A stretch of 64,000 nt of DNA from JBCCTX01 sp965263105 (GCA_965263105.1 CBDHGL010000003.1:2294001-2358000), one strand, 5' to 3'. Positions 7,744-16,755 are shown, counted from the stretch's first letter. The notes: generated by a model not told the origin, from the sequence alone. A program made the numbers and translations.

Positions 7744-9600
7744 CTATCGCGTATTCAAATAGCCCAAGCGCCTCGAAACCAAAGACCGTTCATTTTCTAC
7801 CCATTCGGAGGGAAAGATATCGGTCGGAATAGGACCTTTCTTAATCTTCCCTAAGTCTTGTAAGAGTGTTACGGTATTCAAAATGAGGTTGGCTTCCGTC
7901 ACACTCTCCGCATTTTTCAAACAACTTGTTAATCGCGGCCCCATATTTTTCCCTTTGTTCAAGGCCATGAATTCAATAAGCCGCATTTTCACCAGGTTAT
8001 CTTGCTCTGTTGCCAGGGATTTCTTGGCGAGTTTCATGAAGGGCTTGGCTTTTTTGCCAAAGCTGCTGCACACGACCCAGGCCCAATAGCGCTTGAGGGG
8101 TTTGCTGGACTTGAGGGCATCCTGAAGGTGAATTCGGGCTTCTGCAAAGGGCAATAAGGCCAAATCCGCGATGGCAATGGCTGACTCAATATCCTGCTTA
8201 TTTTTCTGACCAAAGGCTACCGGATTTTCTATCCCTTCTTTTACAAAATAGGGCTCGGGAATAAAACTCAAATCAGGTAGGGACTGAACCTGTTGAGTGA
8301 GCTCTCCTCTTAATTCTGTTAAGGTAGATTGGTAGGCAGGATCATTAGCCAAATTATGTAGTTCATGGGGATCTTCCTCTATATTGTATAGGGCTTCAGC
8401 CGGTCGAGCTTCAAAAAATTGGCGTTGATGTTTATCGAGTTTGCCCTTGTGATAGAGCTCTTCCCATTCCAAATAAGCGAGCATCTTGTATCGATAAAAA
8501 TTGTGCAAGCCATCGTAGTTGAAGGGTTGGTAATTGCGCATATATTTGAATTTCCCCTTGCGCAAGCCTCTTACCAAGTCGTATTTTTCATCGAAGCGAT
8601 CTGCATAACTGAAAGCCGTATTTCGGGAATTTAATTCCTCCAGAGAGATTCCCTTTCCCAAAAAGGCTTTCCCATCAATTTGCTCAGGGATGGATGCCCC
8701 AGCCAGGTTTAATACCGTTGGGGCCAGGTCAATAAAGCGGGTAAAGCCATCAATTCTACTTCCAGGAGTAGCGGGGGCCAAATGCTGCCATTTGGGAGGA
8801 AAATACACCACTAGAGGAACATGTAGGCCTGATTCATAAATGTAGCCCTTACTTCTGGGGAGTACTCCTCCATGATCTCCATAGTAAAATATGATGGTAT
8901 TTTCCATCAAGCCATCTGCTTCCAGCTGTCCTAGGAATTCCCCAATCTGCTTATCCACTCTTTGGTGCAGCTCATAATACCAGGCATAGGTATAGCGAAA
9001 AAGCGGCGTATTGGGGTGGTAGGGGAAAGGGGTAATCGTTTCTGGATCTCTGGAGGTTTTTCTCTCCTGTCTTTGGGCTTCTGAGAAATGGAGTTGCCCC
9101 TCATGGGTAGTGCCAAAGTTTTGAACGTGAAAGAAGGGCTGACCCGCTTGCCGGTCACGATAAGTGGCTTGCCTTGAGGAATTATCCCATACGCCTTCAG
9201 ACTTCAGGTAGTTGTAATCTTCCTTGGCATTGTTGCTGGTGTAATAGCCTGCTTCTCTCAGGTAATGGGGAAACATTTTCAGACCCTCTGGAAGGGGGAC
9301 CAATTCCGTTCTCCTATGGTATTGAGTTCCTGTTCTGGGGGCATAACAGCCAGAGATGATCGTACTTCTCGCCACGGAACAGACAGGTCCCATGGAAAAC
9401 ATGTGATTGAAGACTAAGCCTTTTTCGGCTAAAGCTTCTATATGAGGCATCGATGCTGCTCCTGGGGTGTATAGGTCCAAATAATGGACAGAATTGTCCT
9501 CGCTAACAATCCAAACGATGTTTGGGCGTTCTTCTTGGGCGAATAAAATTTGACTCAGTAAAAGGAAGCCAAATAGTAGTGTCGTAGTAGGTTTTTGCAT
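7744..9600 (-). CDS. Exported sulfatase, heparan N-sulfatase-like
   Basis: This is a type I sulfatase-family enzyme of 618 residues that hydrolyses sulfate esters or N-sulfates on polysaccharides. The signal peptide ends near residue 21 (ILFAQ). Metal-site residues are in IVSEDNS (34-36). The position to be converted to formylglycine is Cys74 in CSVAR (74-78), with YGDHGG further on. The motif has Val where the consensus has Pro or Ala (C-x-P/A-x-R); Cys and Arg are kept. The layout resembles the bacterial N-sulfoglucosamine sulfohydrolase group. A C-terminal helical extension (about residues 470-610) looks HEAT-like. It is the last gene of a three-gene minus-strand operon, 16 bp after the other sulfatase. 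Substrate is not determinable from sequence alone. Confidence 0.9.
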   Translation of the reverse strand: MQKPTTTLLFGFLLLSQILFAQEERPNIVWIVSEDNSVHYLDLYTPGAASMPHIEALAEKGLVFNHMFSMGPVCSVARSTIISGCYAPRTGTQYHRRTELVPLPEGLKMFPHYLREAGYYTSNNAKEDYNYLKSEGVWDNSSRQATYRDRQAGQPFFHVQNFGTTHEGQLHFSEAQRQERKTSRDPETITPFPYHPNTPLFRYTYAWYYELHQRVDKQIGEFLGQLEADGLMENTIIFYYGDHGGVLPRSKGYIYESGLHVPLVVYFPPKWQHLAPATPGSRIDGFTRFIDLAPTVLNLAGASIPEQIDGKAFLGKGISLEELNSRNTAFSYADRFDEKYDLVRGLRKGKFKYMRNYQPFNYDGLHNFYRYKMLAYLEWEELYHKGKLDKHQRQFFEARPAEALYNIEEDPHELHNLANDPAYQSTLTELRGELTQQVQSLPDLSFIPEPYFVKEGIENPVAFGQKNKQDIESAIAIADLALLPFAEARIHLQDALKSSKPLKRYWAWVVCSSFGKKAKPFMKLAKKSLATEQDNLVKMRLIEFMALNKGKNMGPRLTSCLKNAESVTEANLILNTVTLLQDLGKIKKGPIPTDIFPSEWVENERSLVSRRLGYLNTR

Positions 9601-9616
9601 GTTCCTAGGAGATTAT

Positions 9617-11044
9617 CTATTTCGGAGTGGGTAAATTCCCATTCCAGTTTTTGAGTTGGGCGAATAATTCAGCTTCCAAATCTTGAGCTATTTCTGGGAA
9701 AAAGGAACTTAACTCCTTTTGCTCCTCCATATCTGTCTCTAAATTAAATAACTCCCCTTTTTCTTGCTCATAGTGATACACATATTTGAAATTCCCTTTG
9801 CGAATCGCGGAACCGGGTCGCCACATAGAGCCATGGTAATGGGGAAAATGCCAAACCAGGGTTCGATCTTGAATGAGTTTTGGATTTTGGAGAAAAGGGA
9901 CAAGACTGATTCCATCCAGGTGCTGTTGGGGAAAAGGATCTAGTCCGGAAAGTTCTAATAAGGTTAGGTAAAAATCCATGCTGATGATGGGCATATCAGA
10001 TGTTTGGCCAGGATTAGGTAAATCCGGAGAATAGATCAGAGTAGGAATGCGAATTCCCCCTTCATAGCACCAGCCTTTACCTGCTCTAAGTGGGTAAACA
10101 GAGGTTGGACCTGGTTTTTTGAGAGTCGTCAGGCCTCCATTATCTGAGGTGAAAACGATGAGGGTATTTTCCATTAAATCCAGGGCTTCCAGCTTATCCA
10201 ACAGCCGTCCTACATTGCTATCAACAGAACGTACCATGGCGGCATATTTGGGGCTGTTTTGATTCAGCTTTGTTTGGCCTGGCCCTTCTTTTTTTTGTAC
10301 AAGCTCCCCACCATTTGGAAGCAGGGCCTTCTTTGCTTCGTATAAGGAATCGTAAGCCAGACATCCTTGAATCGGAGTATGAACTGAGTAATAGGAAAGA
10401 AAAAGGAAAAAAGGATTATTCTGGGTGTTTTCGATGAAGGCTAGGCTTTCATCAGTCAACCTATCCGTGAGGTATTCCCCATCGGGACCATTTGTCATGC
10501 GGGGGTTATTGTAGGGAGAATAGTAGCCTTTTCCTTCCGGGAAGGTGGGGCTTCCTCGGTGGTTCCCTCCTATATTTATATCATAGCCCTGTTTTTCCGG
10601 CCAGTGAGAGCCTGTTTCTCCCAGATGCCATTTTCCTGCGAAGAAGGTTTGGTAACCATTTTGTTTAAACGCCTCTGCCAGGGTGAGTTCCGAAAGGGGA
10701 AGGTTGTGTATGTCTTCCGGAGGAATTAGCTGGGGATTTTCAGCGCGTTTGATAGACATCCCAGGAATCCAATCGGTGATATTTACCCGTACAGGGTGCT
10801 TACCGGTCTGGATGGCAGCCCGAGTGGGAGAACAAACAGGACTGGCGGCGTATGCCTGAGTGAAGCGAATGGATTTCTCCGCCAATTTATCCAGGTGAGG
10901 TGTATCGTAGAATTCGCTCCCATAACAACCCAGGTCTTTCCATCCCAAGTCGTCCACAAGAATAAATACGACATTTCTTTGAGCCGGTAGGGTATGAGGT
11001 AGCATGCCTCCAAATAGCACTAGAAGCAAGGAAAAAACTTTCAT
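9617..11044 (-). CDS. Exported arylsulfatase-type sulfatase
   Basis: This is a type I sulfatase of 475 residues with a signal peptide (about 1-21). It has a canonical active site: metal ligands Asp31-Asp32 in LVDDLGWKDLGCYG and the formylglycine Cys71 in CSPTRAAIQTGKHP. Downstream, FAGKWHLGE and FTSDNGG supply the usual Lys/His and Asp/Asn residues. The PVRVNITDW stretch after the active site is typical of bacterial polysaccharide sulfatases. Its start codon overlaps the stop of the aldolase gene (ATGA, 11041-11044), so translation is probably coupled. No formylglycine-generating enzyme or anSME maturase is encoded in this window, so activation must come from elsewhere. Confidence 0.93.
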   Translation of the reverse strand: MKVFSLLLVLFGGMLPHTLPAQRNVVFILVDDLGWKDLGCYGSEFYDTPHLDKLAEKSIRFTQAYAASPVCSPTRAAIQTGKHPVRVNITDWIPGMSIKRAENPQLIPPEDIHNLPLSELTLAEAFKQNGYQTFFAGKWHLGETGSHWPEKQGYDINIGGNHRGSPTFPEGKGYYSPYNNPRMTNGPDGEYLTDRLTDESLAFIENTQNNPFFLFLSYYSVHTPIQGCLAYDSLYEAKKALLPNGGELVQKKEGPGQTKLNQNSPKYAAMVRSVDSNVGRLLDKLEALDLMENTLIVFTSDNGGLTTLKKPGPTSVYPLRAGKGWCYEGGIRIPTLIYSPDLPNPGQTSDMPIISMDFYLTLLELSGLDPFPQQHLDGISLVPFLQNPKLIQDRTLVWHFPHYHGSMWRPGSAIRKGNFKYVYHYEQEKGELFNLETDMEEQKELSSFFPEIAQDLEAELFAQLKNWNGNLPTPK

Positions 11045-11826
11045 AGAATATCATTAATTAGTGCTTTGTAATCCTGGGCCAGTTGGGAAGTAGCCTGAGC
11101 TAGAATCATTGAATCTGCCCCTACCGCAATCAGGTTTACCCCCATAGGGGCATAGAGTTCTATCATTTTTTTGTCAAGGGCAAATACCCCCACAGCTTTC
11201 CCAAACTTTTGTATCAGGGAAATGCAGTGAGTAATCGTATCCACGACTTCAGGATGATCACTTTGGCCGATGTAGCCCATAGAGGCTGCCAAGTCTGCAG
11301 GACCCACAAATAAGGCATCTACTTCAGGAATAGAGGCAATGGCTTCCAGGTTTTGTACCCCCTTTACGGACTCAATTTGTAAGATCAAACAGAGTTCTTT
11401 TTCAGCTTCTTCAAAATAATTGCCGACGCGATCCCATTGGGCAGCTCGGGAAAGCCCTGAACCAACCCCTCGTATCCCTTTGGGAGGGTATCGGGTGGCC
11501 GCAACTATATGCTCTGCCTGTTCTTTGCTTTCCACCATGGGAATGAGAAAGGATTGCACGCCTATATCGAGGAGTTTTTTTAGCCGGATCTTATCCCCCT
11601 CAGCAGGCCGGACTATGATTGGGATGTCAAAGGCGGCCATGGCCTGAACCTGTTGAAGGATCAGAGGTAGATCAAAAGGAGAGTGCTCTGCATCAATCAA
11701 TACCCAATCAAATCCTGCTCCAGCACAAATTTCTGCAGCATAAGAAGTGGGTAATCCGTGAAAGATACCTAGCTGAGGTCTGTCTTCCTTAAGTTTTTGT
11801 TTGAGTTTATTCTGGGGTACGTTCAT
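11041..11826 (-). CDS. HpcH/HpaI family class II aldolase
   Basis: This is a metal-dependent pyruvate aldolase of 261 residues. The group includes 4-hydroxy-2-oxoheptanedioate aldolase (HpaI) and 2-keto-3-deoxy-L-rhamnonate aldolase (RhmA). The key residues all align with HpaI at a constant offset of three: His48 in DWVLIDAEHSP, Arg73 in IIVRPAEGD, Glu152 in LQIESVKGV and Asp178 in VGPADLAASMG. Function: cleavage of a 2-keto-3-deoxy sugar acid or related compound to pyruvate plus an aldehyde. It is first in an operon with two sulfatases, which suggests catabolism of a sulfated sugar, possibly a deoxy-sugar acid. That substrate is inference. Confidence 0.92.
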   Translation of the reverse strand: MNVPQNKLKQKLKEDRPQLGIFHGLPTSYAAEICAGAGFDWVLIDAEHSPFDLPLILQQVQAMAAFDIPIIVRPAEGDKIRLKKLLDIGVQSFLIPMVESKEQAEHIVAATRYPPKGIRGVGSGLSRAAQWDRVGNYFEEAEKELCLILQIESVKGVQNLEAIASIPEVDALFVGPADLAASMGYIGQSDHPEVVDTITHCISLIQKFGKAVGVFALDKKMIELYAPMGVNLIAVGADSMILAQATSQLAQDYKALINDIL

Positions 11827-11878
11827 CCTCGGATTAAGATAAGAGAAATTTCGTATACTTGGGTTTATTGATGCATAA

Positions 11879-11886
11879 CAAAAATA
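11879..11886 (-). promoter_or_regulatory. Candidate -7 box for the aldolase-sulfatase operon
   Basis: Read on the minus strand the sequence is TATTTTTG, a match to the Bacteroidota TAnnTTTG element, about 53 bases upstream of the aldolase start. No matching -33 TTTG was found at the expected 19-21 base spacing, so support is partial. Confidence 0.35.
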
Positions 11887-12199
11887 AATTTTCCTCCTTT
11901 TTTCTGCTAAGATTGGCAGAATGGAGCGCTTCGGGATTCACAATTAGGTAGAATTTGGGTAAAATGTCCCATCAGCAGTCGCGTAGCGACTGCCACCTGT
12001 GAATATTGGCTGAAATTAGGTGCCAGTCACTACGCGCCTGGATAATATAGGGGGAAATATGTGCTACAAAGGGGCAAATCGCTAACGCGCTTTAGAATAA
12101 ACCCTCATTTTCTCAACCTTTCAGGAGGACTACCTTTTGCAGACAAAAGGGTAGGTGGTACACAACCCTACCAGATCAGCTGAGGGAAATTCTCTCTTA

Positions 12200-12213
12200 C
12201 TGTTGATCAACAG
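12200..12213. promoter_or_regulatory. Perfect 14-bp palindrome upstream of the permease
   Basis: CTGTTGATCAACAG is self-complementary over its full length and lies 44 bases before the permease start. It is followed by a partial repeat, GATCAATCTG. The symmetry and position fit an operator for a dimeric regulator (LacI- or GntR-like), but no regulator gene is adjacent. Confidence 0.4.
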
Positions 12214-12257
12214 ATCAATCTGTGTAGAATTAAATGTAATGACCGTTAATTATTTTC

Positions 12258-13598
12258 ATGTCTAATTTCTCTAAAACCTTAAATACCCGGGATTTGCTGG
12301 CCCTATCCCTGGGAGCCATGATTGGGTGGAGTTGGGTAATTCTCACGGGGAGAATGATTCTCATGGCGGGTAGTATGGGAACCCTATTGGCCTTCCTTTT
12401 TGGTGGCTTAATTGTGGTATTCATTGGACTGCTATATGCCGAATTGGCTCCGGCCATGCCAGTGGTGGGGGGGGAGCACGAATATACCCTAAGGGCTTTG
12501 GGGCGACATGCTTCCTTTTTCTGTACCTGGATGGTCATTCTCGCCTATAGTTCGGTGGTTGCCTTTGAAGCGGCAGCCCTTCCCACAGCCATAGAATATC
12601 TCTTTCCCCAATTATTTACGGATTCCCCCCTTTGGCACGTGGCGGGTTATCCCGTTAAAGCTTCCCATATTGTGGTGGGTTGTGGAGGAGCCGTTCTGAT
12701 TACCATTTTGAATCTTTTTGGAATCAAACCCGCCGCCTCGGTTCAAGGCTTTGTTACCCTGTTTATCGTCCTGGCAGGACTAAGTTTCATGGGGGGGGCA
12801 AGTGTAAATGGGAGCCTGGCAAATGCCCAACCCGCATGGGTGAATGGAATAGGGGGGATATTCTCCGTTATGATGATGGTGCCATTTTTTATGGTGGGAT
12901 TTGATGTAATTCCTCAGGCAGCGGAAGAAGTCAATTTGCCGATGAGAAGAATGGGTATTCTCCTTCTTGTTTCCCTGTTAGGGGCATTGATTTGGTATAT
13001 GCTCATCGCACTGGCAGTATCTGTTTCTTTGCCTAGTGCAGAAATAAGTACTTCTGTCGTTCCCGTACCGGACGCAGCTGCAGCGGTTGGGGGAAATTGG
13101 ATGGGAAAACTCATCATGTCCGCTGGCGTAGCAGGGATCATTACCAGTTGGAATTCCTTTCTCATCGGAGGAAGTCGGGCCATCTATGCTATGAGCCAGG
13201 ATAAGATGCTGCCTGCTACCTTTGGGAAACTCTCAGAAAGGTACAAAAGCCCTAATCGAGCAATTATCTTAATAGGAGCTTTTTCCCTGCTGGCCCCTTT
13301 GTTGGGCAAGCAAGCCTTTACCTGGATTGTGAACGCAGGCAGTTTTGGCTTGGCCATTGTTTACGTTTTTGTAGCCTTGTCCTTTGTGGTGCTTAGAAAA
13401 ATAGAGCCCCAATTAGCTCGACCATTTAAGTTGAAATTCCCGAAAATATTTGGATATGGAGGGATCCTACTATCGCTATTTTTAGTAAGTCTATACCTCC
13501 CCATTGGCCCCTCCAGTTTGGTGGGGGTTGAGTGGGGCATAGTAGCTGTTTGGGTCGCTTTAGGATACGCTTTGTGGGGCCTTAGTGCTTCTGATTAA
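12258..13598 (+). CDS. APC-family amino acid permease
   Basis: This is an integral membrane transporter of 446 residues from the amino acid-polyamine-organocation superfamily. The hydrophobic segments give about 12 membrane helices. Helix 1 contains the unwound glycine region LSLGAMIGWSWV (about residues 15-26), where substrate amine and carboxylate bind. FMVGFDVIPQAAEEVN (around 215-230) is the conserved helix 6 and following loop, and SRAIYAMSQDKMLP is a typical later family segment. It probably imports amino acids or amines using H+ or Na+. Its stop overlaps by four bases the stop region of the convergent barrel-protein gene. A perfect palindrome precedes it. Confidence 0.9.
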   Translation: MSNFSKTLNTRDLLALSLGAMIGWSWVILTGRMILMAGSMGTLLAFLFGGLIVVFIGLLYAELAPAMPVVGGEHEYTLRALGRHASFFCTWMVILAYSSVVAFEAAALPTAIEYLFPQLFTDSPLWHVAGYPVKASHIVVGCGGAVLITILNLFGIKPAASVQGFVTLFIVLAGLSFMGGASVNGSLANAQPAWVNGIGGIFSVMMMVPFFMVGFDVIPQAAEEVNLPMRRMGILLLVSLLGALIWYMLIALAVSVSLPSAEISTSVVPVPDAAAAVGGNWMGKLIMSAGVAGIITSWNSFLIGGSRAIYAMSQDKMLPATFGKLSERYKSPNRAIILIGAFSLLAPLLGKQAFTWIVNAGSFGLAIVYVFVALSFVVLRKIEPQLARPFKLKFPKIFGYGGILLSLFLVSLYLPIGPSSLVGVEWGIVAVWVALGYALWGLSASD

Positions 13599-14344
13599 TC
13601 CATTTGCTCCATTCTGCTTCTACTGGGACTGCAATCCAGGTTTACCTGAATTCCTACCTGAAAATTCCAGGGATTTATGTGGGTTCGTTCGATGCTATAA
13701 TCTAATTGCCCTTCGCGGAATTCCACACTTTCCAGGTTGGCGTAGCGAACACTATTTCCTTGGAGGTACGTACCTCGGAAATCCAGGCTGATCTCTTCAT
13801 TTAGATTGACCATAAAGCCCAAAGCTCCCCCAGCGCGCAGACGCCAGTCGGCGGAAGAGTAGACCATTTCAGAGTCTTCACATTCTATTCCGCTGTCTTC
13901 AAAGTGGATGGATTCAAAGATGGCAAATGCCCCTATACCCGCCATGAAATCGACATAGGGCTGGACGCGCCACGAACTAGGGGTCATGATCCTACTGATT
14001 CCATTCAAGGCGAATTGCATATTTTGAACAAACAATTGATCTATGTCATCGTTAGGTGTTTCAAAATTGAATTCGTTATTAAAATCCCGGGTTTCGTGTC
14101 CTGCTCCCAGTATGGAAATCCCTGCCCCCAGGTGTAATTGCAAAAATTTTCCCGGACGAAGGTTGTCGGAAAGAAATTCGAGATTTCCTCCTATGCCTTG
14201 ACGGTAATCACTGGTACTCATGCCAGGGTCAATGGGCTGGTATTGAAAATGCACGCCCATGCGTGCTTGTGAAAATCCATTTAATGCTGCTCCAGTGGAA
14301 AAAATCGTCAATAGAATAAAAATTCGGGTAGTGTGTTTTTTCAT
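13595..14344 (-). CDS. Outer-membrane beta-barrel-like hypothetical protein
   Basis: This exported protein has about 249 residues. MKKHTTRIFILLTIFSTG at 14344 is chosen as start because it begins a clean signal peptide (cleavage near GFSQA); an in-frame Met lies three codons upstream. The mature part alternates polar and hydrophobic residues with repeated Gly-aromatic turns (LHLGAGISILGAG, GALGFMVNLNEEISLDFRG) and ends in INPWNFQVGIQVNL, resembling small OmpA- or OprF-type barrels with no periplasmic domain. No family can be named. It is convergent with the permease; the two stop codons overlap. Confidence 0.75.
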   Translation of the reverse strand: MKKHTTRIFILLTIFSTGAALNGFSQARMGVHFQYQPIDPGMSTSDYRQGIGGNLEFLSDNLRPGKFLQLHLGAGISILGAGHETRDFNNEFNFETPNDDIDQLFVQNMQFALNGISRIMTPSSWRVQPYVDFMAGIGAFAIFESIHFEDSGIECEDSEMVYSSADWRLRAGGALGFMVNLNEEISLDFRGTYLQGNSVRYANLESVEFREGQLDYSIERTHINPWNFQVGIQVNLDCSPSRSRMEQMD

Positions 14345-14752
14345 AAGAGGCAAAATTAAGAGGTGTTTAACTATTTTAAATTAGCATTTCCCGAGCACGA
14401 ATGGAAGTTTCATTGACTAAGTGTGTCGAATTTTTGAAGAAGCGTGAGGGAGGGGAATGCTTAAAGCATGTTTGGGAACCTATGGGTCTCACATTATAAA
14501 AAGGGTATTTTTTTTCTCTGTATTGTACCCATCTCTAAGCTTCGGCAAATTATTCTTCACGGAATCTCTGACTTCCCTCAAGAAGGAAAGGAAGAAAAAC
14601 TAGGAGTTTTTCCCATTGGAGAAAGTGAAAAAATCCGCGGGACTCGGCCTCCTCCATTTTGAAGGGAGGACACAGGTGGGTACCAAATGGGAAAATGAAT
14701 ATCTAAGATGAAAATTGTGTTGTTTGTTCAATTTCTACAAATGTGTTACCAT
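14345..14752. other. Intergenic region, no gene seen
   Basis: About 410 bp between the barrel-protein start and the aminotransferase stop, both minus strand. GAAAAACT-AGG-AGTTTTTC near 14594 forms an 8-bp stem and could be the terminator of the aminotransferase gene, though no clear U-tract follows. CAAAATTA at 14351 resembles a minus-strand -7 box but lies too close to the barrel-protein start. A 64-codon frame at 14468 has no support. Confidence 0.45.
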
Positions 14753-15874
14753 TCAATGAGAAACGGGCAACAATACTTCTCTAAGGGCCAAGCTCAATGC
14801 CCTATTAGCCTCCTCCGTCCCAACGGTGATTCTCAAACAGCCCGGCGCTCCAAAACTCTCCATCTCGCGCACCATGATTCCTTTCTCCAATAGCCGCTTT
14901 TCCACTTGATCCGCTTCAAGTTCTGGCTTTACCAAAATGAAGTTTCCCTGGCTTTTCCAATAGTGCAGAGAAAGCTCATCAAACTGTTGGTAGAGATATT
15001 CCCGCCCTTGCTGAACTGTCCTTACGGTTTCTGCTACGAATTCCCGGTCTTCAAGGGCTGCCAACCCTGCTTCAATCCCAAGGGTGTTGACAAAAAAGGG
15101 CCGAATCAATTGACGTATGTACTGGGCGAGGGTGGGAGTTGTATATCCATATCCCAGCCTCAAGGCGGCCAGCCCATAGGTTTTCGAAAAGCTATTAACG
15201 GCAATTATGGGATAACCTTTTTGGACATAGGGTAGGGCAGTAGTATAGTCAGATTCTTGGGCAAAATGGAAATAGACTTCGTCTAGAACGACCACTACAT
15301 GATCGGGCAAATTATCGAGAAGATCTTCCAGCCTTTTCTGGGGAATATAGGTACCGGTAGGGTTGTTCGGGCTGGTGAGAAAAATCAGACGGGTTTTGGG
15401 GCTCATATGGGATAAGATGCTTTCTACATCTAACTCATAATCGTTTTGGATAAGCGGGACTGAAACACCAACGGCACCCTGCCACTTGGCAAACATGTTA
15501 TACGGACTAAAGCAGGGAGGGGAATAGATATATTCATCTCCCACGCGGAGAAAGGCCCGCATGATGAGTTCCAAAATTTCGGAACCGCTGTTGGCTACCA
15601 AGACCTGATCTTCGCGTATTTTATCATCATAATAGGATGCTAAGGCCTTTTGAAGTCGAATAGGGGTTCGGTCAGGGTAAATGTGCAGGTCATGCGCAGC
15701 TGCCTGGAGGGCTTTTAAGGCTTTCGGGGATGGGCCTATAGGGTTCTCATTAGAGGACATTTTGTATACCTTGGACACAGAGGCCTGGATTTCTTCAATG
15801 CCTGGTCCCCCCGTGTAGCCCCCTGTCCCATCCAAATGCTTTTTAAATAAAATTTCGGGATTGTATTTCGTCAT
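14753..15874 (-). CDS. hisC: Histidinol-phosphate aminotransferase-like PLP enzyme
   Basis: This is a fold-type I (class I/II) aminotransferase of 373 residues. Substrate-side residues are in KMSSNENPIGPSPKA (38-52). SPNNPTGT (168-175) contacts the cofactor, Asp198 in VVLDEVYFHF binds the pyridine nitrogen, and Lys231 in NSFSKTYGLAALRLGYG forms the Schiff base. In HisC the reaction is glutamate plus imidazole acetol phosphate giving histidinol phosphate. No other his genes are nearby, so it may equally be a broad aromatic or phenylalanine/tyrosine aminotransferase. It is a single-gene transcription unit. Confidence 0.8.
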   Translation of the reverse strand: MTKYNPEILFKKHLDGTGGYTGGPGIEEIQASVSKVYKMSSNENPIGPSPKALKALQAAAHDLHIYPDRTPIRLQKALASYYDDKIREDQVLVANSGSEILELIMRAFLRVGDEYIYSPPCFSPYNMFAKWQGAVGVSVPLIQNDYELDVESILSHMSPKTRLIFLTSPNNPTGTYIPQKRLEDLLDNLPDHVVVVLDEVYFHFAQESDYTTALPYVQKGYPIIAVNSFSKTYGLAALRLGYGYTTPTLAQYIRQLIRPFFVNTLGIEAGLAALEDREFVAETVRTVQQGREYLYQQFDELSLHYWKSQGNFILVKPELEADQVEKRLLEKGIMVREMESFGAPGCLRITVGTEEANRALSLALREVLLPVSH

Positions 15875-15902
15875 TTACTTGTTTTGCTAATAGTTTGTGA
15901 TT

Positions 15903-15910
15903 CAAATATA
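15903..15910 (-). promoter_or_regulatory. Candidate -7 box for the HisC-like gene
   Basis: The minus-strand reading is TATATTTG, a perfect TAnnTTTG element 29 bases upstream of the start codon. A -33 TTTG at standard spacing is not evident. Confidence 0.4.
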
Positions 15911-16149
15911 ATAAGCCTTTTTCTCTCCTCATAGCAAGATATTCTGTCCTATTTCCCTAAAATTTAACTCCAAAAAGGAAGGAGAAGAAAAGGAGGGCCA
16001 CAGAGTTATTAATCGCCAATTCTTCAGCGTTTTTCTTGATAGGAGTCAGAAATAGTAGTAGGAATGGGCATATAGCTATATATTTTTCTACGAGCAAAAA
16101 ACTAAGACCCTACTTTGTCAGTTAACATAAAAAAGCTAAGGACCTACTT

Positions 16150-16755
16150 ATGAAAGTACTTTCTACCTGTTTATGTATCTGTCTCCTCGTTTTCCTTGGG
16201 GGCTGTTTTGAGGGAGATCGCAACTTCATAGGACCTTATTCTTTTAACCCTAGTCGACTTCCTGATCTACCGGAGGAAGTACTGGCATGCGTAGAAATTT
16301 CCGAATTTGATCATGGGGACCTTGCTTTAATTGAGGCTTCTCAGTTGTACGATTCGGCCTCCCAATTTGTAGAAATATTGACAAGGACAGGACCTTTGGA
16401 TGGGTCTCTTTTTCCTTCATTGGAAGACAAAATTGCCATTGATTTTACGCTGTTTATTCCCACCAATATAGCCTGGAGGCAATTTCTTGTCCAACATTCC
16501 GGAAAGGAGTTGGATACTCCTACCTTAACTGCCGTTTTACGAAGTCATATCATGGATGAAGCCTTTACCTACGAGGCCATCGTAACGGGTCAACCTTCAG
16601 CCCCCGATATGAATGGAAGATTGGTACAGTTTGAACAAGAAATGTCGGGTTGCATCTCTATTAACCAGGTGGCCAGTCCGGTGATGGTGGATGGTCTATG
16701 TAAAAATGGGGTGATTCACCTTATTGATGAAGTCTTTCTGCCCGATGGGTTTTAG
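16150..16755 (+). CDS. Fasciclin (FAS1)-like lipoprotein
   Basis: This lipoprotein has 201 residues. The signal sequence ends in the lipobox LGGC with Cys19 as the lipidated residue. The mature protein shows FAS1 features: FVEILTRTGPLDG, then TLFIPTNIAWRQF (H1-like), LTAVLRSHIM, and the closing box NGVIHLIDEVFLP near the C-terminus. FAS1 domains mediate adhesion or matrix contacts. A single domain is present, shorter than in tandem FAS1 proteins. The start is fixed by the signal peptide; AAGGACC lies just upstream. Confidence 0.8.
   Translation: MKVLSTCLCICLLVFLGGCFEGDRNFIGPYSFNPSRLPDLPEEVLACVEISEFDHGDLALIEASQLYDSASQFVEILTRTGPLDGSLFPSLEDKIAIDFTLFIPTNIAWRQFLVQHSGKELDTPTLTAVLRSHIMDEAFTYEAIVTGQPSAPDMNGRLVQFEQEMSGCISINQVASPVMVDGLCKNGVIHLIDEVFLPDGF

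Larger units (their letters stand above)
11827..12257. other. Divergent intergenic region with several hairpins
   Basis: About 430 bp between the aldolase start (minus) and the permease start (plus). It contains a perfect 8-bp stem GCAGTCGC-GTA-GCGACTGC (11975-11993) and, 27 bp later, an imperfect relative (CCAGTCACTACGCGCCTGG, 12023-12041). A further hairpin, CCTTTTG-CAGA-CAAAAGG (12133-12150), can be extended past a one-base bulge by CTAC/GTAG. No gene is seen. The stems could be intergenic repeats, a terminator or regulatory structures. Confidence 0.5.

Noticed and set aside
14594..14640. Strong Rho-independent terminator after the HisC-like gene
   Set aside because: The stem is present but without a clear run of U on the minus strand, so it is mentioned only in the intergenic note.
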